A stretch of 64,000 nucleotides of DNA. It comes from Heterodera schachtii (taxonomy: Eukaryota; Nematoda; Chromadorea; Rhabditida; Heteroderidae). The first letter of the stretch is position 1, and the number at the start of each line of letters is the position of its first letter. Both the position numbers and the translations under genes were made by a program. Where the stretch lies: contig SIJG01000002.1 of NCBI GenBank assembly GCA_023374025.1, positions 720,078-784,077 on the forward strand. Reading direction: 5' to 3'. The notes under the pieces were generated by a model. That model saw nothing but the letters and a program-made list of their open reading frames with translations, made no database searches and was not told where the DNA came from. Below, one piece after another: positions 22,033 to 34,510 of the stretch.

Positions 22033-23878
22033 ATGTTAGTGGTTAAGCATTTGTTGAGCACGGGAAAGGACGCGGATGTTTATTTTTTGGTGGGGGACGG
22101 AGACGAAAAAGAGGCGAGTTTTTAAATGGGAAAATTTAATTATTAATTATTTAATTTAAATCAAAACATTTATTTATTAAATTAATAATTTTAAGTTTTT
22201 CAGTTTGGTTGTTTTTAATTCTGTTTTTAATCCTCTTCAGCTTTTGCCAGCCCATAAACTAATTTTGAAGCACACTTCCGACCTTTTTGAGGCAATGTTC
22301 CGTTTTGACGCCAAAAAAGAATTTGCGAAATCGGTAAAAAAAATATTAAGAATTATGATACATAATTAATTTTCAATTAGCCTCCGCTAATTGCTCTGTG
22401 GAGGTCACCGATGTTGAACCAGCAGCGTTTAAAGTGATGTTGAGCTTCATTTATACGGGCGAATTGGCCGAATTAAACGACAATGTACTGGCAGTGCTTT
22501 ACGCCGGTGGAATTATTTTTAAATTTAATTAACTAATATTAAATTAGCCAAAAAGCACAACATCCCTGATCTGGTCGACGCATCTTTGCAAATTCCTGTT
22601 TCATCACTGCGCAATGTTTTCGTGGCTTATGACCTGGCCAAACTTTATGAATTGGAGGTGGGTTGGACAGATTGAAATGTGTGAATTTACTGACTTTTAA
22701 GCGGCTTTTTACGTGTTAACCAAAGACCCATTTTAGAATTATACCTATCATTGTTTGTTTTACATTGATGAAAAAGCGGACACTTTGTTCAAATCGGAGG
22801 ATTTTTTGATAATTGATCAAAATTTATTGTGCGAACTTTTTGAACGTAACTAATTGCAAATCCATGAAGAAATTTCAATTTGGAAAGCAGTAATTTTTTA
22901 ATTTAAAATAGTTACAATTTTAATTAGAATTTCTTTTTCTGCACTCCGTTGGGCCGATGCAAAATGCAGTCAAAACGCCATTGAATGCTCGGTAGAGAAT
23001 CGTCGTGCCGTTCTCGGTCCAGCACTTTTCAAAATTCGCTTTCCATTGATCGAGGAATTTTCGAAGAAAATTGGTAAATAAATAACTAATCCAAATGTTT
23101 AATTTTTTTCGATAAGTTACTATTTTTTAAAAATATGAATGATATTCTGATATGTTTAGAATGTTTTTTGTATATATATTTTTCATGTTTTAAACTCCAT
23201 TTCTCAGCGCCATCCGAAGTGTTATCAAAGGATGAACTTATCGCCGTTTATCAGTTCCATTTCCTTACAAATTGTCATGGGAAATCCGACGGACTTTTCC
23301 CAATGCAATTTCCGACAAATGGACGGATTTCTGATCGGAAAAATGGCACACTTTTGATGGACATTGAAAAAGTCTCGGAATTTGCACGAGAAAATTGGAA
23401 GCAGTCGGTACAGCGAAAAAATGTACATAAATGGACTGCCATGGAAAATATGGGCACAAATTGAAAAGAATAATGAAAGCACGGACATTAATGAGAAATG
23501 GTTGGCCATTTATCTTTTGTACGATGGCCCAAAAGAAGGTGCCAATTAATAACAATGATTAATTATCATTAAGATTTGAATTGGCGTTGCTTCGTTCGTT
23601 CGGCAACTTTTCGGATTGTGTCTCAAAAAAATGGGGCTGAGAATTCGATTGGGACACTTTGTGATCGTGTTTTTGACAATAAATCAAATATGTGGGGATT
23701 CAAAAATTTCATTTCGTTTGCTGTGAGTGACAATTTAATTTTCCCTTAATTGGTCTAATTGTGGGCAATTAAGGAATTGATGGACCCGAGCAATGGTTTT
23801 TATGACAAAAGTGAAGACAAAGTGACGTTGGCCATTGATGTTACAGTGAACGAAGCAAAAACAGAAGACGAGTCATAG
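22033..23878 (+). pseudogene. BTB-BACK-MATH gene copy with several disabling changes
   Basis: Nine exons are recognisable: 22033-22113, 22241-22333, 22381-22506, 22548-22657, 22737-22889, 22941-23073, 23208-23538, 23574-23722 and 23774-23878. They give BTB (LLPAHKLILKHTSDLFEAMF, FKVMLSFIYTGEL), BACK (NIPDLVDASLQIPVSSLRNV, ALRWADAKC) and one MATH domain ending NFISFA / ELMDPSNGFYDKSEDKVTLA. Intron 1 has a GC donor (GAG then GCGAGT). Defects: exon 2 is one base short; TAA follows FERN in exon 5; the exon 6 acceptor is TG instead of AG; and exon 7 needs a frame change after SEFARE. The final KTEDES then stop is intact. Decay is mild, so loss was recent. Confidence 0.85.
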
Positions 23879-26200
23879 ACAATTTGAAATTTTCTACTGA
23901 TTGAAATCAACATTATTTTTTATTTATGCGAAATTTTAAAGTAAATTTCGATTTGAAAGTGCCGAAAACCATGTTGGAGTTTTTCTTTTGGGCGAGTTCC
24001 GGCATTTATCCGTAGTTAAAACAAAAATGCGATTTCTTCATAACTTTAAAAATATCCGACGAATTTTTGAGTGCCGCAATAACTTTTTTTCAGGTATATC
24101 CATCCAATTGCTAAAAATTACTTAGAAAATGTTTTCTCATTCATAAGTAGGGCATCCAAAAATATGGATATAAAATCACGAAATATGGCCATAAAATATG
24201 GACAAAAAATCGCAAAATATGGCCATAAAATAGCTCAAATCTCAAAATATGGATATAAAATTGCAAAATATAAACATAAATTTTTCCAAATTAACACGGC
24301 GATTCAATTTTGGGCTCCAAGTACAATTAAGTTGGTTTTTTCGTCTTAGTGGTCTGTGAGTTAGTCATCAAAAGGGGGGTCTCAGGTTCAAATCCTCCTT
24401 ATGTTGTGTGTTAATTCCAATTTCTGCTTTTAAAGAAGAAGGAAGAATTATTTTTTATTAATAAAAGTTTTCGTGTCAATAAAAAATCATATTCAAAAAG
24501 CGTTGGTTACGTACAGCATCGACAATTTTATGTAATTTTTTTAGCTTATAACTTTGTCAATAATAGATCAAATAAAACCATTTTATGCTCATTTTGAAGG
24601 GAAAATTCTGAAGAATCTGCATAAGTTAACCTCATGCTTTAAGAAAATAGCTTATTAGCTGAAAAATGATAGAAAACATTGAATTTGTTGTCCTTGAAAA
24701 AAATTTTTTCCTGTTGTCAAATTTTCTTGAAATTTTGCATAGGCCCATATTTTGACCTCCTCTATCGATTCTAAGTTTATTTTGTGAAAGTTAAGTTTTT
24801 AACTCGAGATCGGCTCTTCTATTTTTACAAGGGAAAATCCCCAAAAAATTTTAAGTTTTGCAAAGTTTTGGCGTTCTGATTACTAAATAAATAATAAACT
24901 TATTTGCACTGGGAGCCCAAAATTGAATCGCCGTGTTAAGGGTATAATTTCTTCAAATTTATTGGTTGAAATTACTTATAAGTACATTTTCAAATTTTGA
25001 GCTGAAAAACTCATTCGATTGTCGGCAAATTTAAATTTATTCAATATTTTTCATGAAAATTTTGCTAAAAAATTATTTTTTGGAAAATTTTCCGGTTTTT
25101 GAGGTCAAAAGGCCAATTTGTCTGTCGGGGGCCGTTCTATTAGAGGTTTTTTGGAAAAAGGCCAAAATATTGGCATAAATATGGACATAAATGCCAAAAT
25201 ATGGAAAAAATGGATATAAAAACCCATCCTAGAAGCTTCAAACCAAGCTAAAAACATGTTTTTCATGCGTTTCAGGCCTCCCTTCAGTCCAGAAAAAAAA
25301 TATGGATTTCCATATAATTTCATGCCCTATTCATAAGCTTTCCAACAAAATTAAATTAACCAATTTGGTTTGGAAAAATATTCAAAAAAATTTCGAAAAT
25401 GTTTTTTTTTTTTTTTAATTTTTTGGACAAAAAAAAACAAAATTGCTAATATCATGGAGTGGAATAAAACATCCACACACTTTCCCATTACTATCATATA
25501 AAAAGCACTGATGAGCCTCGGCCCAAGGGCCATATGACGGAGGATTGGGACAGGGGGGGGGGTGCGTTTTTCATACGAAGGTCCAAATTTTTCCCCGGCA
25601 ACGACCTTTTTTTTTTTTACTATCCAAACCACCTTTTTCTGGCGACCTTTTTTTTATCCAAACCACCTTTTTTTTTGCGGCGCGTTTTTCCGAAAAAATT
25701 TTGGAGAAGGGGTGGCGGGCGATTCGGCGGTGCCGATAGGCGCCGCCGGGAAAATTTTTTCAATTTTGTATTGATTTCGTTAAGGAAAGTGTGCAAATTT
25801 TCGAATTTTTCCCCCTTCGTTACGACCCCGCCCACGCTACACGACGACCCCCTCCCTTTTTTACAGCCGCCCCCCTTACGACGAACGAGGGGGGGGGGGG
25901 GGGGTGTCCGAGAACTGGGAGGGAATGACAGGCGAAAAATGCGTCAGTGATAAAAATAATTTAAAAAAAAATTAGCAATTACAAAAATAATATCATAAAC
26001 ACAAGGTCATTGGGTTTTCGAGTTTGCTTATCTCAAAACAGGCATCAATTTCAGGCAATTCCGAACCCAGGACCCGAATTCGAACAAGAGGTTGAAAGTC
26101 CGAATTTTCGGGTTTGGCATTTTGGCTCAAAAACGGCGTAAATGATTTCATATTGAAAGATTGATGGATTTCAGTTAGAAATTAACTTTCGTAAATCCTA
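23879..26200. other. Repeat-rich spacer with ATGGACATAAA repeats
   Basis: Degenerate AAAATATGG(A/C)CATAAA repeats occupy about 24160-24285, with related words at about 25150-25215 and 61480-61505. A GC-rich palindrome lies at 25725-25750. The 25534-25950 region has an open 138-codon frame, but it is built from homopolymers and a repeated ATCCAAACCACCTTTTT phrase, so I do not call it. A CGTCAGTGATA end-like phrase occurs at 25940. Confidence 0.5.
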
Positions 26201-26214
26201 CAAAAATTAATATG

Positions 26215-27815
26215 CTCTGTTGTTGTTTTTATTGTCAAAAACAACGTCAACGAATTCTCTTCTGGAATCTGGCACTTTGTTCTTTTGCGAGACAATTCGA
26301 ACAATTCGAAAGGTTGCCGAACATTTGCAACTCCAATTTTCTACTTAATATCAATTAATTAATTGTTGTTAAATTATTAGTAAATTTTACACCTTCTTTT
26401 GAAGCATCGCACCAAAGGAAAATGCCCAACCATTTCTCATTGACAGTGATGTCATTTTCCGTTTTTATTTTTGCCAAAATTTTCCATGGTAATCCATTTA
26501 TGTAAGTGACAGATTTGCTTTTACGTTCACTCCAATTGGCTTCTCGCGCATATTCCGACACTTTTTCAATGTCCATAAAAAGTGTCCCTTTCGATTTGCT
26601 TTGATCCAAAGTGAATTTGTCCTTTTTTGGTACATCAACAGTTGTGATGATATCACACGATCACAAATTCTCGCAATCGAATTCTCAGCCCCATTTTTTT
26701 GAGAGGCAATTTGAAAAGTTGCCGAACGAACGCAGCAGCGCCAATTAAAATCTCATGATAATTAATCAACGTTATTAATCAGCACTAATTAACAGTTAAT
26801 TTTTACCTTCTTTGGGAACGGCACACGAAAGGTAAATGGCCAACGTTCTCTCATTGTCAATGCTTTCCCATTTCTTTTTGATTTGTGCCAATATTCTCCA
26901 TGGAAGTCCATTTATGTACACTTTTTCGCTATACCGATCTTCTCGTGCAAATTCGGACACTTTTTCAATGTCCATTAAAAGTGTGCCATTTTTCCGATTA
27001 GAAATCCGTCCATTTGTCGGAAATTGCATTTGGAAAAGTCCGTCGGATATCCCATGACAATTTGTAAGGAAATGGAACTGATAAACGGCGATAAGTTCAT
27101 CCTTTGATAACACTTCGGATGGAACTGTAAATATACATATATTAACTTATTGAAAAATAAATTTTAAAAAACATTCCAAAAAATTCGCCACAATAAATTT
27201 TTTACGGCATCGCTTCAAATAAGTAAATGCATTTCAAATTTTGACTTCTTTTTTACCAATTTGAACAGTAAATTCCTCATTTGACAAAAGCGGAAAGCGA
27301 ATTTCGAAAAGTGCCGGGCCAAGCATTTGTCGGCGATTGTCTGCTGAAGAATCAATGCCATTTTCACGGCATTTTTCATCGGCCCAACGGAGTGCCGAAA
27401 ATAAACAATTAATATTTAATGGGAAATAATCAAATTAATTTATTTTTAAAGTAATTTACTGCTTTCCAAATTGAAATTTCTCCACTGATTTGCAATTCAT
27501 CTCGTCCAAAAATTTCGCTTAACATTTTCTGGTCAATTTGCAGAAATTCCTCCAATTTGATCAAATCGTCAGCATTTTTGTCAATGTAAAACAAACAACA
27601 ATTAGCAAAGTCCTAAAATTATTAAAAATATATAGATAAATATAATACATTTAAAATTCGCTTAAATTCATTATCATTAATGATTTCTGTCCCACCTCCA
27701 ATTCAAAAAGGCGAGCCTGGGCAAAAGCCACGAAAACATTGCGCAATTCGGAGATGGGAATTTGCAAAGATGCGTTGACCAGAGGAGGGATATTGTATAA
27801 AAATGATTCAAATTG
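26215..27815 (-). pseudogene. 5'- and 3'-truncated BACK-MATH-MATH copy
   Basis: Minus-strand order: part of exon 4 (about 27802-27703; LVNASLQIPISELRNVFVAF), BACK exon 27612-27460 (FANCCLFYIDKNADDLIKLE), BACK exon 27395-27257 (ALRWADEKCRENGIDSSADN), and MATH1 exon 27124-26817 (from VPSEVLSKDELIAVYQFHFL). A fused exon of MATH1 second half plus MATH2 first half ends at 26393. MATH2's second half starts near 26340 and breaks off near 26215. The fusion deletes the end of MATH1 with its intron and shifts frame. The exon before ALRW has TTTTCG instead of an AG acceptor. BTB exons are absent and upstream DNA is unrelated. MATH1 lacks the WSS residues seen in paralogues. Confidence 0.8.
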
Positions 27816-28587
27816 GCAAGAAATAAAAACCAAGACAACAAAATCAGCAAAACTTTATGTTCTTCTGTTGGACTTTTATGGATAATTTTTCATTTTTTTT
27901 ATCTGGGGTTTTCGGGGTCGCTGATCACGAATATGACATCATTTCGAACAATTACGAAACCCGGACCCGAAAACAAAAAACCGAAAATTTAATTTAAGAA
28001 ACTTATTCCAATTTTTGCCACGAAATCCGCACTCATTCATAAAATTTTGTTTTTTATTTCTCAAAAATATTCGTTGAATATATCTTGACCATATAAATTC
28101 TTTTTACAATATTTTAAATATAATTTTATATGCTTTTCTGTATAAATTCTTAGTACGATACGATCAATGTTTATTTTTTGCCTATTTTTGCCAAGACTTT
28201 ACAGAGAAATTACATTTTTGCGTATATTATTTTAACAATTATTTGTAAGCGTAATTTATCCAAAAACATATAAATATTGGCTTTTTTTTTAATTTTGTCT
28301 CTAAATTTAATTCATTTTATATAATTGTTTTAAGTTTAGTTGTTTTAGATAGTGCCAGCCCAATTCGTAGTTTACCGATAAGTTTTTATATGACAGACAG
28401 TAAAAGTAAAAAATTAAACAAAGTAATAATAATATGACAATACGGTAACTAATTGAATGGAACAATAAATAACACTCTGTTACTAGAAGTCAATGACAGT
28501 ACCATCAAATGTTTAAAGGAATAAATAGGAACCCAATGTCCACCATATGTGCCACCATCATGTGTACCGTATCACATCAGACTGTAG

Positions 28588-29732
28588 CTACGGCAGCAAA
28601 AACAACAACACTACAAAGATCGCAGCACTTGTGAATAAAGCTGTGAAAATGAGAAGCATCCCAAGCCATTTATGATGATGGTCCTGGACATCGCTTTCAG
28701 ATTCATAATTTTCGGCAATGAAATCCAAATTTTTAGCAGAGACCAATAATAAAAGCACTGAATTTATGCGGGCTTTTTTGATTAGATTGGCATCATTAGT
28801 ACTGCCGATAAGAATGTTGAATTTTTGTAAGAATTCCGATGGTTTATCTGAAAAAATGAAAATTAGAATGCCTGCCACACTATATGGGTCATTTTTGTAA
28901 AAGAAAATTAGTTAAAAAAACTTTGTCATTTCTGTAAGCAATGGAAAGTCCAGGTCAAAATATTGTCTTTTAAATTAAATTTAAAAAATTGCTTTTAAAA
29001 ATATAATTTGTTTTCATAATGACAAACTAAGTCAAAATATGACTAAAAATGGATAAAAGATTGATGGAAATTTATTATGAGTTTTGAAAAGGTTCTTTCG
29101 AAATATTTTAAATTTTACAGTTCTAGTGAATATTAATCCAGTCTCTTGTGACTGAGAATGACTAAATACGGAGTTAAATTGCCTTATTTGCAATTATTAA
29201 TTTCAAATATTTTACCTTGAATATATTTTTTAAGAGCTCCAAGAAACTTGCTGGAACTGTTTAATAGTTGTTCTAAACCTTTCTTGTTGTTGTCATCAAG
29301 AATTTGAGCTTGGGCTATTATATTAAATATGCTTTGGGCAAATCTTATGTTTTCAATATTGGCCATTTGTAATTTGCTCAAAATATTTTGAAAATTTTCG
29401 TTTTCCACTGGTTCTTCAAATGAATCACAGAATTCCTTTTTGAAACTTTCATCCATTTCAAGTTTTTTTGTGCACAAAATGCCAACCGCATGTTCCCGCA
29501 TCCATTTAATGGCATAATCGGCGTTAATTCCTCCCGATGCCATCAAATTGAATAAATTTGAGGCTGAACCAACCAACTGTATTCCATATTGAAACATTTC
29601 TGTAAATTTTAATTTAATAATTATTTTAATCGGTTAACCTATTTTACCTTGGTTTGTTGTTGCCAAAGTTTGATGCTGACTGATTTTTAATAAAACAATA
29701 AATAATGAAAGATGATGAATAGCAGCTTTCAT
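28588..29732 (-). CDS. Secreted or type I membrane-anchored protein, 242 aa, family unknown
   Basis: Three exons on the minus strand: 29732-29648, 29599-29216 and 28847-28588, ending in TAG. Phases (1, then 1) join in frame to 729 nt. The start MKAAIHHLSLFIVLLKISQH has a basic N-terminus, hydrophobic core and small residues before QTLATTNQ, a good signal peptide. Residues about 29-200 are hydrophilic and probably helical, with a CTKK and a CDSFEEP segment giving two cysteines. A single C-terminal membrane segment (WLGMLLIFTALFTSAAIFVV then LLFLLP) follows DHHHK, so the chain would face outside with almost no cytoplasmic tail. A GPI-type end is also possible. Acceptors are TTTACAG and TTTTCAG. 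It is the only clearly intact non-BTB gene here. I do not recognise the family, and no function is implied. Confidence 0.75.
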
Positions 29733-32192
29733 CAGAATGTGAATGTTGAGGGAAAAAGCCATTTTAGCAAAATATATTTTTGCTGAAATTATAAGCCATT
29801 TTCAATGAGTAAAGCATGAAAAAACAACTAAAAATATAGAGAAAATTTGTGATTTAATATGTAATTTTTTGTTGATCAAATTACATAGAAAAATAAAATA
29901 AAATAATTTTCATTAATAGAAACAACTATAATTTATTCTGCTTAAACAGTAAGCCCCAAAATTTTTTCAGCAAGAAAATAAAAAATTTAAATGAATCTTT
30001 AAAATAGAGTAGAACTGGACCGGAAATTTTGGAGAACTTTAATAATCTGTTGCTAAAATGAAGTAAAAACAAAATTTATTTAAATTTTAGAGTTATTAGA
30101 GGAATAAAATAATGGAAAATATAATTTTTTTTTAAATTTTCTTTTATAATTCGACTCAATGAATATGTTGATGAAAAAACATAATATTTAATAATGATTC
30201 AATAAATGAATGAAAGTAATAAATGAAAATAAAAAGAACACAATCGTTTCAAAATTCTTATTTTGTCCCGAAACCCGATCTAAAATCTTCGGGTCGGGAT
30301 TCGGGACGAGAAAAATGTCGGGATTCGGGCGGCAACCCTGCTTTACAGCATTACGATTATGATCAAGGCTGCGTGTAGCTGGATTTTTAATTACGGAAGT
30401 CCCTATGGGGAGGGAAAAAAATTCGAATTCGGTAAAATAATTTCACTCGTATTATTACTGGATTTGAGACTTCATTAGTCGTATTTTCTCAATTATTATA
30501 TGTTAAAAAGGGAAATTGATGATTTAACGATAATTATCCTCCTCTCATTGAAATGTAAAATGATCAATTTTTTGCTTTATGAATCTCATGAAAATAAAAA
30601 ATGATCAATTTTTTGCTTTATGAATATCATGAAAATAAAAAATGATCAATTTTTTTGCTTTATGCATTTTATGAAAATGAAAAAATGATTAATTTTTTCT
30701 ATCAAAATAATGCCTATTTTATAATTTTTATAATTGCAAACGTAAATTGATTCATGTACAGCAGCAATATATATGGGTACAAAAATGTTGGCTTGATTCC
30801 CGTTGGGAGTTTCAAGTCTCAAATAAATTTCATTTTTTATCTGATTATGAGCAAAATGATGACCTAAAAACGAGAGCGATTTACTCAATAGAATTGTCAA
30901 AATGTAAAAATGATAGAGAAATGCAGCCTCGGCATCGGAGTGAAAATGTCGGGGTCATCGGTGCCAGAGTGTTGACCAAATCATTCGGGTCTAAATGAAA
31001 AATTAGAAAAATTTGAATATTTTACTTTAATGCTAACCAAAAAATTATTGAAAAGATGATTTGTGGATTATCTTTATCCACATTTTTTTTGAGCAAAATG
31101 CTCAGCCAAAACTTTTTCATAAGTTTCTGAACAGGTCCAAAATTTGAAAACTTTAGACTGATTTGCGAATTCAGACTCTACCTTTTAAAATGTCAAAAAG
31201 TTAATCAAATAATTAACAGTAAATTGTTGGAAGTTCAGTTTGAATGTCATTGGTCAAATTTTCGATAAATAATATTCCACCAAAATTATCTAACAAAATA
31301 TTTCTAGAAAAACATGTAAAAAATCCGATAAATTCAATTACATATATATATATGATGAATAAAATAGTTTGTGATAAAAATTATATTTAAAAAAGGAAGA
31401 TAAACAAATCTAATTCAAATTCTTTTCTCTTTTTTGGGTCAGAATTTTGCCGTCAATTATTTATGCCTTCCCCAGCCCATCATAAAAAAGTGAACCATTT
31501 CTTCAGTAGCAGAAGGCATCTCTTCTCTTCATTAATTGCCTCTGCAATTATCAATTAATTTTATTTTTCAAATAAGAAGTGACCGAATTTTCCTCAAATC
31601 GTACTGCAAAATTATATGACAAAAATGGAAAAAAAACACTCAAAATAATTTTTTTAATACGTTATTTTTTTATACAATAGCAAATGCAAAATGGTCTTCC
31701 TTTTTCTTTCCATGTTTTTTTATCGGCACTTTTTTGGTAGCAACGCCAATGTTTGTGCCAATGATGAATTGTTTGTCCCATTTTCTGATCAAATAATTAA
31801 TTGTCCATTGTTCATTCCGCAAGTTTAGTTTATTTGTTTTGGTTTTTTCTTTTTAAATTAAAGAAAAATTATTTTTAAATGCATTTTTAATAACAGATTC
31901 AACTCAACATTCATCCAGGGATAATTTATATTCAAATTTCTATGGAATTATTCTTAGATTTAATTCTTTGGACTTATTTTACAAAAAAAAAATTTGACGA
32001 AATTAATTATTTTATTGATAACTTTTTTCTAAATTGAATTTTTGAAAAATAAGAGTGGCTTTTTCAATTGTAATTTTTGAAAGAATAAATTTTACTGGAT
32101 AAAAATATTCAAATGGTCAAAATAAAAATTTAAAACTAACACGAAGACCAAAATTAATTTGCTTAGGTGATTTTCTTTTATTTAAATTTCAG
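29733..32192. other. Intergenic stretch with dispersed repeats
   Basis: A roughly 90-bp CCCGAATCCCGACCCG-type repeat lies at 30255-30345, inverted relative to 62131-62215. Three near-identical AAAATGATCAATTTTTTGCTTT units repeat at about 30555-30665. Part of the CATAATTTTGCCG-type dispersed repeat lies at about 30760-31000 and 31430-31760. Open frames at 30646-30900 (-) and 30747-30998 (+) fall within that repeat. I see no supported gene. Confidence 0.5.
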
Positions 32193-34510
32193 TTTCAATT
32201 GGTGTGTTAACAAAAGAAGAAATGTTCGGCGTGTTTCAGCACTATTTCGATCAAAAGTTAAGTGATGCCCCTGGGCTTTTCCCATCGAAATTTCCCACGC
32301 ACCGACGGAACAAAAAAAGGAGAAACAATTGAGATGGAAATTGAAAAGTTTCCGAATTTGCTCTGAAGCCGACGAATAGTTACCGATTCAGCGATACCGT
32401 GGATATTTGGGGATTTTCATGGAATTTTAGACGAAATAAAAATTCTAAATTTTCGAGTTTAGACTTATTTCAGAATGAGAATTCTGGGATTCCAATATGT
32501 CGAAATGGGTACCAAAATTATGATAAGCGTCCCTGAAAGGCTCAGTCAAAGTGTTCAGAATAAATGGAAATTGTAAATGTATGTGAAGAATACCAGTTAA
32601 ACTTAATAAGCACCGGTTTAAACATAATGGTAATTTTATTGAATATTTTTTTTATTGTGCAGAAAATTGGTCTTGTAATTGTAAAAGTTCGATGAATTTT
32701 CGAATTGTTTCTCAAAAGAATGGCACGGAGGATTTAATTGGAAGATTCAATGACCGCATTTTTAATAAAGAAATAAATAACTGGTGATTTATTTATTTCA
32801 TTAGTTTTGCGGTGAGTGGCGATTCAAATAAATTTTCTCGAGATTTTTAAGAATTACATAAGATAGAAAAGGATATGTAGAGCTATCGCTTAATACCAAG
32901 TTATATTAATTTTAATAAATTTAAGCTAAGTTATGATTTAATTGATATTTTTGTAACTTTGGCTCACCGCGATTTTATTTTAATTACATAATTACGTTTT
33001 AAATCCAAATAAAATCATCAAAATTAAGAAATTATTGGACCCAAGCAAAGGATTTTACAACAAAGACGAGGATGAGCCAAAAACGGAAAAATTTGTTTCC
33101 GATCCGAACAATTCCAACGGCATAATTTCGATGGAAATTGAAAAATTATCGGAATTTGCGCAAGGAATCTACGGAAGTGAACGTAAAAGTGAAACTGTGC
33201 ATATAAAGGGAATGCCATGGAAAATATTGGCACCAATTGAAATGGAAAATGAAAGCACTGAGAAATGGTTGGCATTATCCTTTTGTGCGATGCTTCTGAA
33301 AAAGGTTTGCTTATTAAATTATTAATAGAAAAAAAATTATTTTTCTATAAATTGAGGTAATTAATTTTTGAAAAGGCTTTGTAAACAGTAATTTTATAAC
33401 GCATAATTTGGATTGTTTTTATTTTTCATTTTCAAAAATTTTCGATTGATGATAAAAATTATTTTAATTAACTTTGAACGTTCGACTATTTTAGGCGTGG
33501 TGGGGGCTAAAATATAACTTATTGGTATTTAATTTGCTTTAAGATGGAAATTGGAGCCGCAAATGTTCGGCAACACTTCGAATTGTCTTTCAAAAGAGCG
33601 TTGTGAGGGATTTTAAGAAAGAATTGGATGAAACAGTCTTTAACAATGAAACACGGAATTGGGGTTTTAAATTCATTCTTTTGCGGTGAGTGACGGCCGA
33701 TGCAATTAATTAATAGCATTTTTAATTTTGAAATGGCAAATTAAGGAATTATTGGACCCAAGCAAAGGATTTTACAACAAAGACAAGGATAAAGTAAAAT
33801 TGGTCATTGATGTCATTGTTGAAGAGCCAAAAACGGAGAAATTTATTTCCGATCCGAACAAATCCAACGGCACACTTTCAATGGAAATTGAAAAACTATC
33901 GGAATTTGCGCGAGAATTCATTTTGAGTGAACGTAAAAGCGAAACTGTCACTTATGTAAAGGAAATGCCATGGAAAATATTGGCAGATATACAAAAGAAA
34001 AATGAAAACAATGAGAAATGGTTGGGCTTTTTCCTTTTGTGCGACGCTTCTGAAAAAGGTTTGCTTATTAACTTATATTGTAGAAATAAATATTATTTTG
34101 CCTATAAATTTGGTGTAATTAATATCTCTGTTGAAAAGACATGAAAAAGAAATTTTTTAATTGATTTCATAAGTTTCGACTGACAATCTGTGCTAAAAAA
34201 ATTATTTTGCTTTAAGATGGAAATTGGAGCCGCAAATGTTCGGCAACATTTCGAATTGTCTCTCAAAAGAGCGATGTGGAGGATTTTAAGAAAGAATTCA
34301 ATAGAAAAATGGTTTTTAACAATGAAACGCCGTGTAAGGGTCGGAACGATTTCGCTTCTTTTGCGGTGAGTGGCAATTCAATTCAATTAATTAATTAAAT
34401 GCCTTTTACTTTTAAAATGAAAAATTAAGGAATTAATGGACCCGAGCAAAGGGTTGTACAACAAAGACGAGGACAAAATCATCTTGGCCATTGATTTTAC
34501 ATGTGAATAG
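32193..34510 (+). pseudogene. Three tandem MATH domains without BTB or BACK; first two broken
   Basis: Exons: 32193-about 32440 (VSIGVLTKEEMFGVFQHYF linker and MATH1 start, frameshift after EMEIEKF), 32663-32811 (MATH1 end; TGA replaces Gly after INNW), 33029-33304 (MATH1 close plus MATH2 start; 33-nt in-frame deletion and a one-base loss near EKWLA), 33544-33685 (MATH2 end, one-base loss), 33746-34058 (intact bridge, ELLDPSKGFYNKDKDKVKLV to WLGFFLLCDASEKG), 34217-34365 (MATH3 end) and 34430-34510 (last exon, ending TCE then TAG). The last three exons are open and in phase. No BTB or BACK exon is found upstream to 29733. It is a 5'-truncated relic, or a donor of MATH modules to its neighbours. 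Confidence 0.8.
32880..32975. repeat. Partial copy of the 2889-3607 foldback arm
   Basis: The sequence AATACCAAG...TAAATTTAAGCTAAG...TAACTTTGGCTCACCGCG parallels the last 120 bases of the foldback element at 2889-3607, including the GGCTCACC tail. It lies inside the intron between MATH exons of the 32193-34510 relic. Similarity is partial, so divergence is substantial. Confidence 0.5.

Noticed and set aside
24340..24412. Sequence with GTCTTAGTGGTCTGTGAG and AGGTTCAAATCCTCC, tRNA-like
   Set aside because: The T-loop-like part is suggestive, but no acceptor stem or anticodon arm pairs; too weak to list.
25534..25950. 138-codon plus frame, the longest uninterrupted one in its region
   Set aside because: Built from homopolymers, a duplicated ATCCAAACCACC phrase, a GC palindrome and a G run; no splice structure or protein-like composition.
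30646..30998. Opposed 84- and 83-codon frames
   Set aside because: Both lie in the dispersed CATAATTTTGCCG-type repeat and are not conserved between copies.
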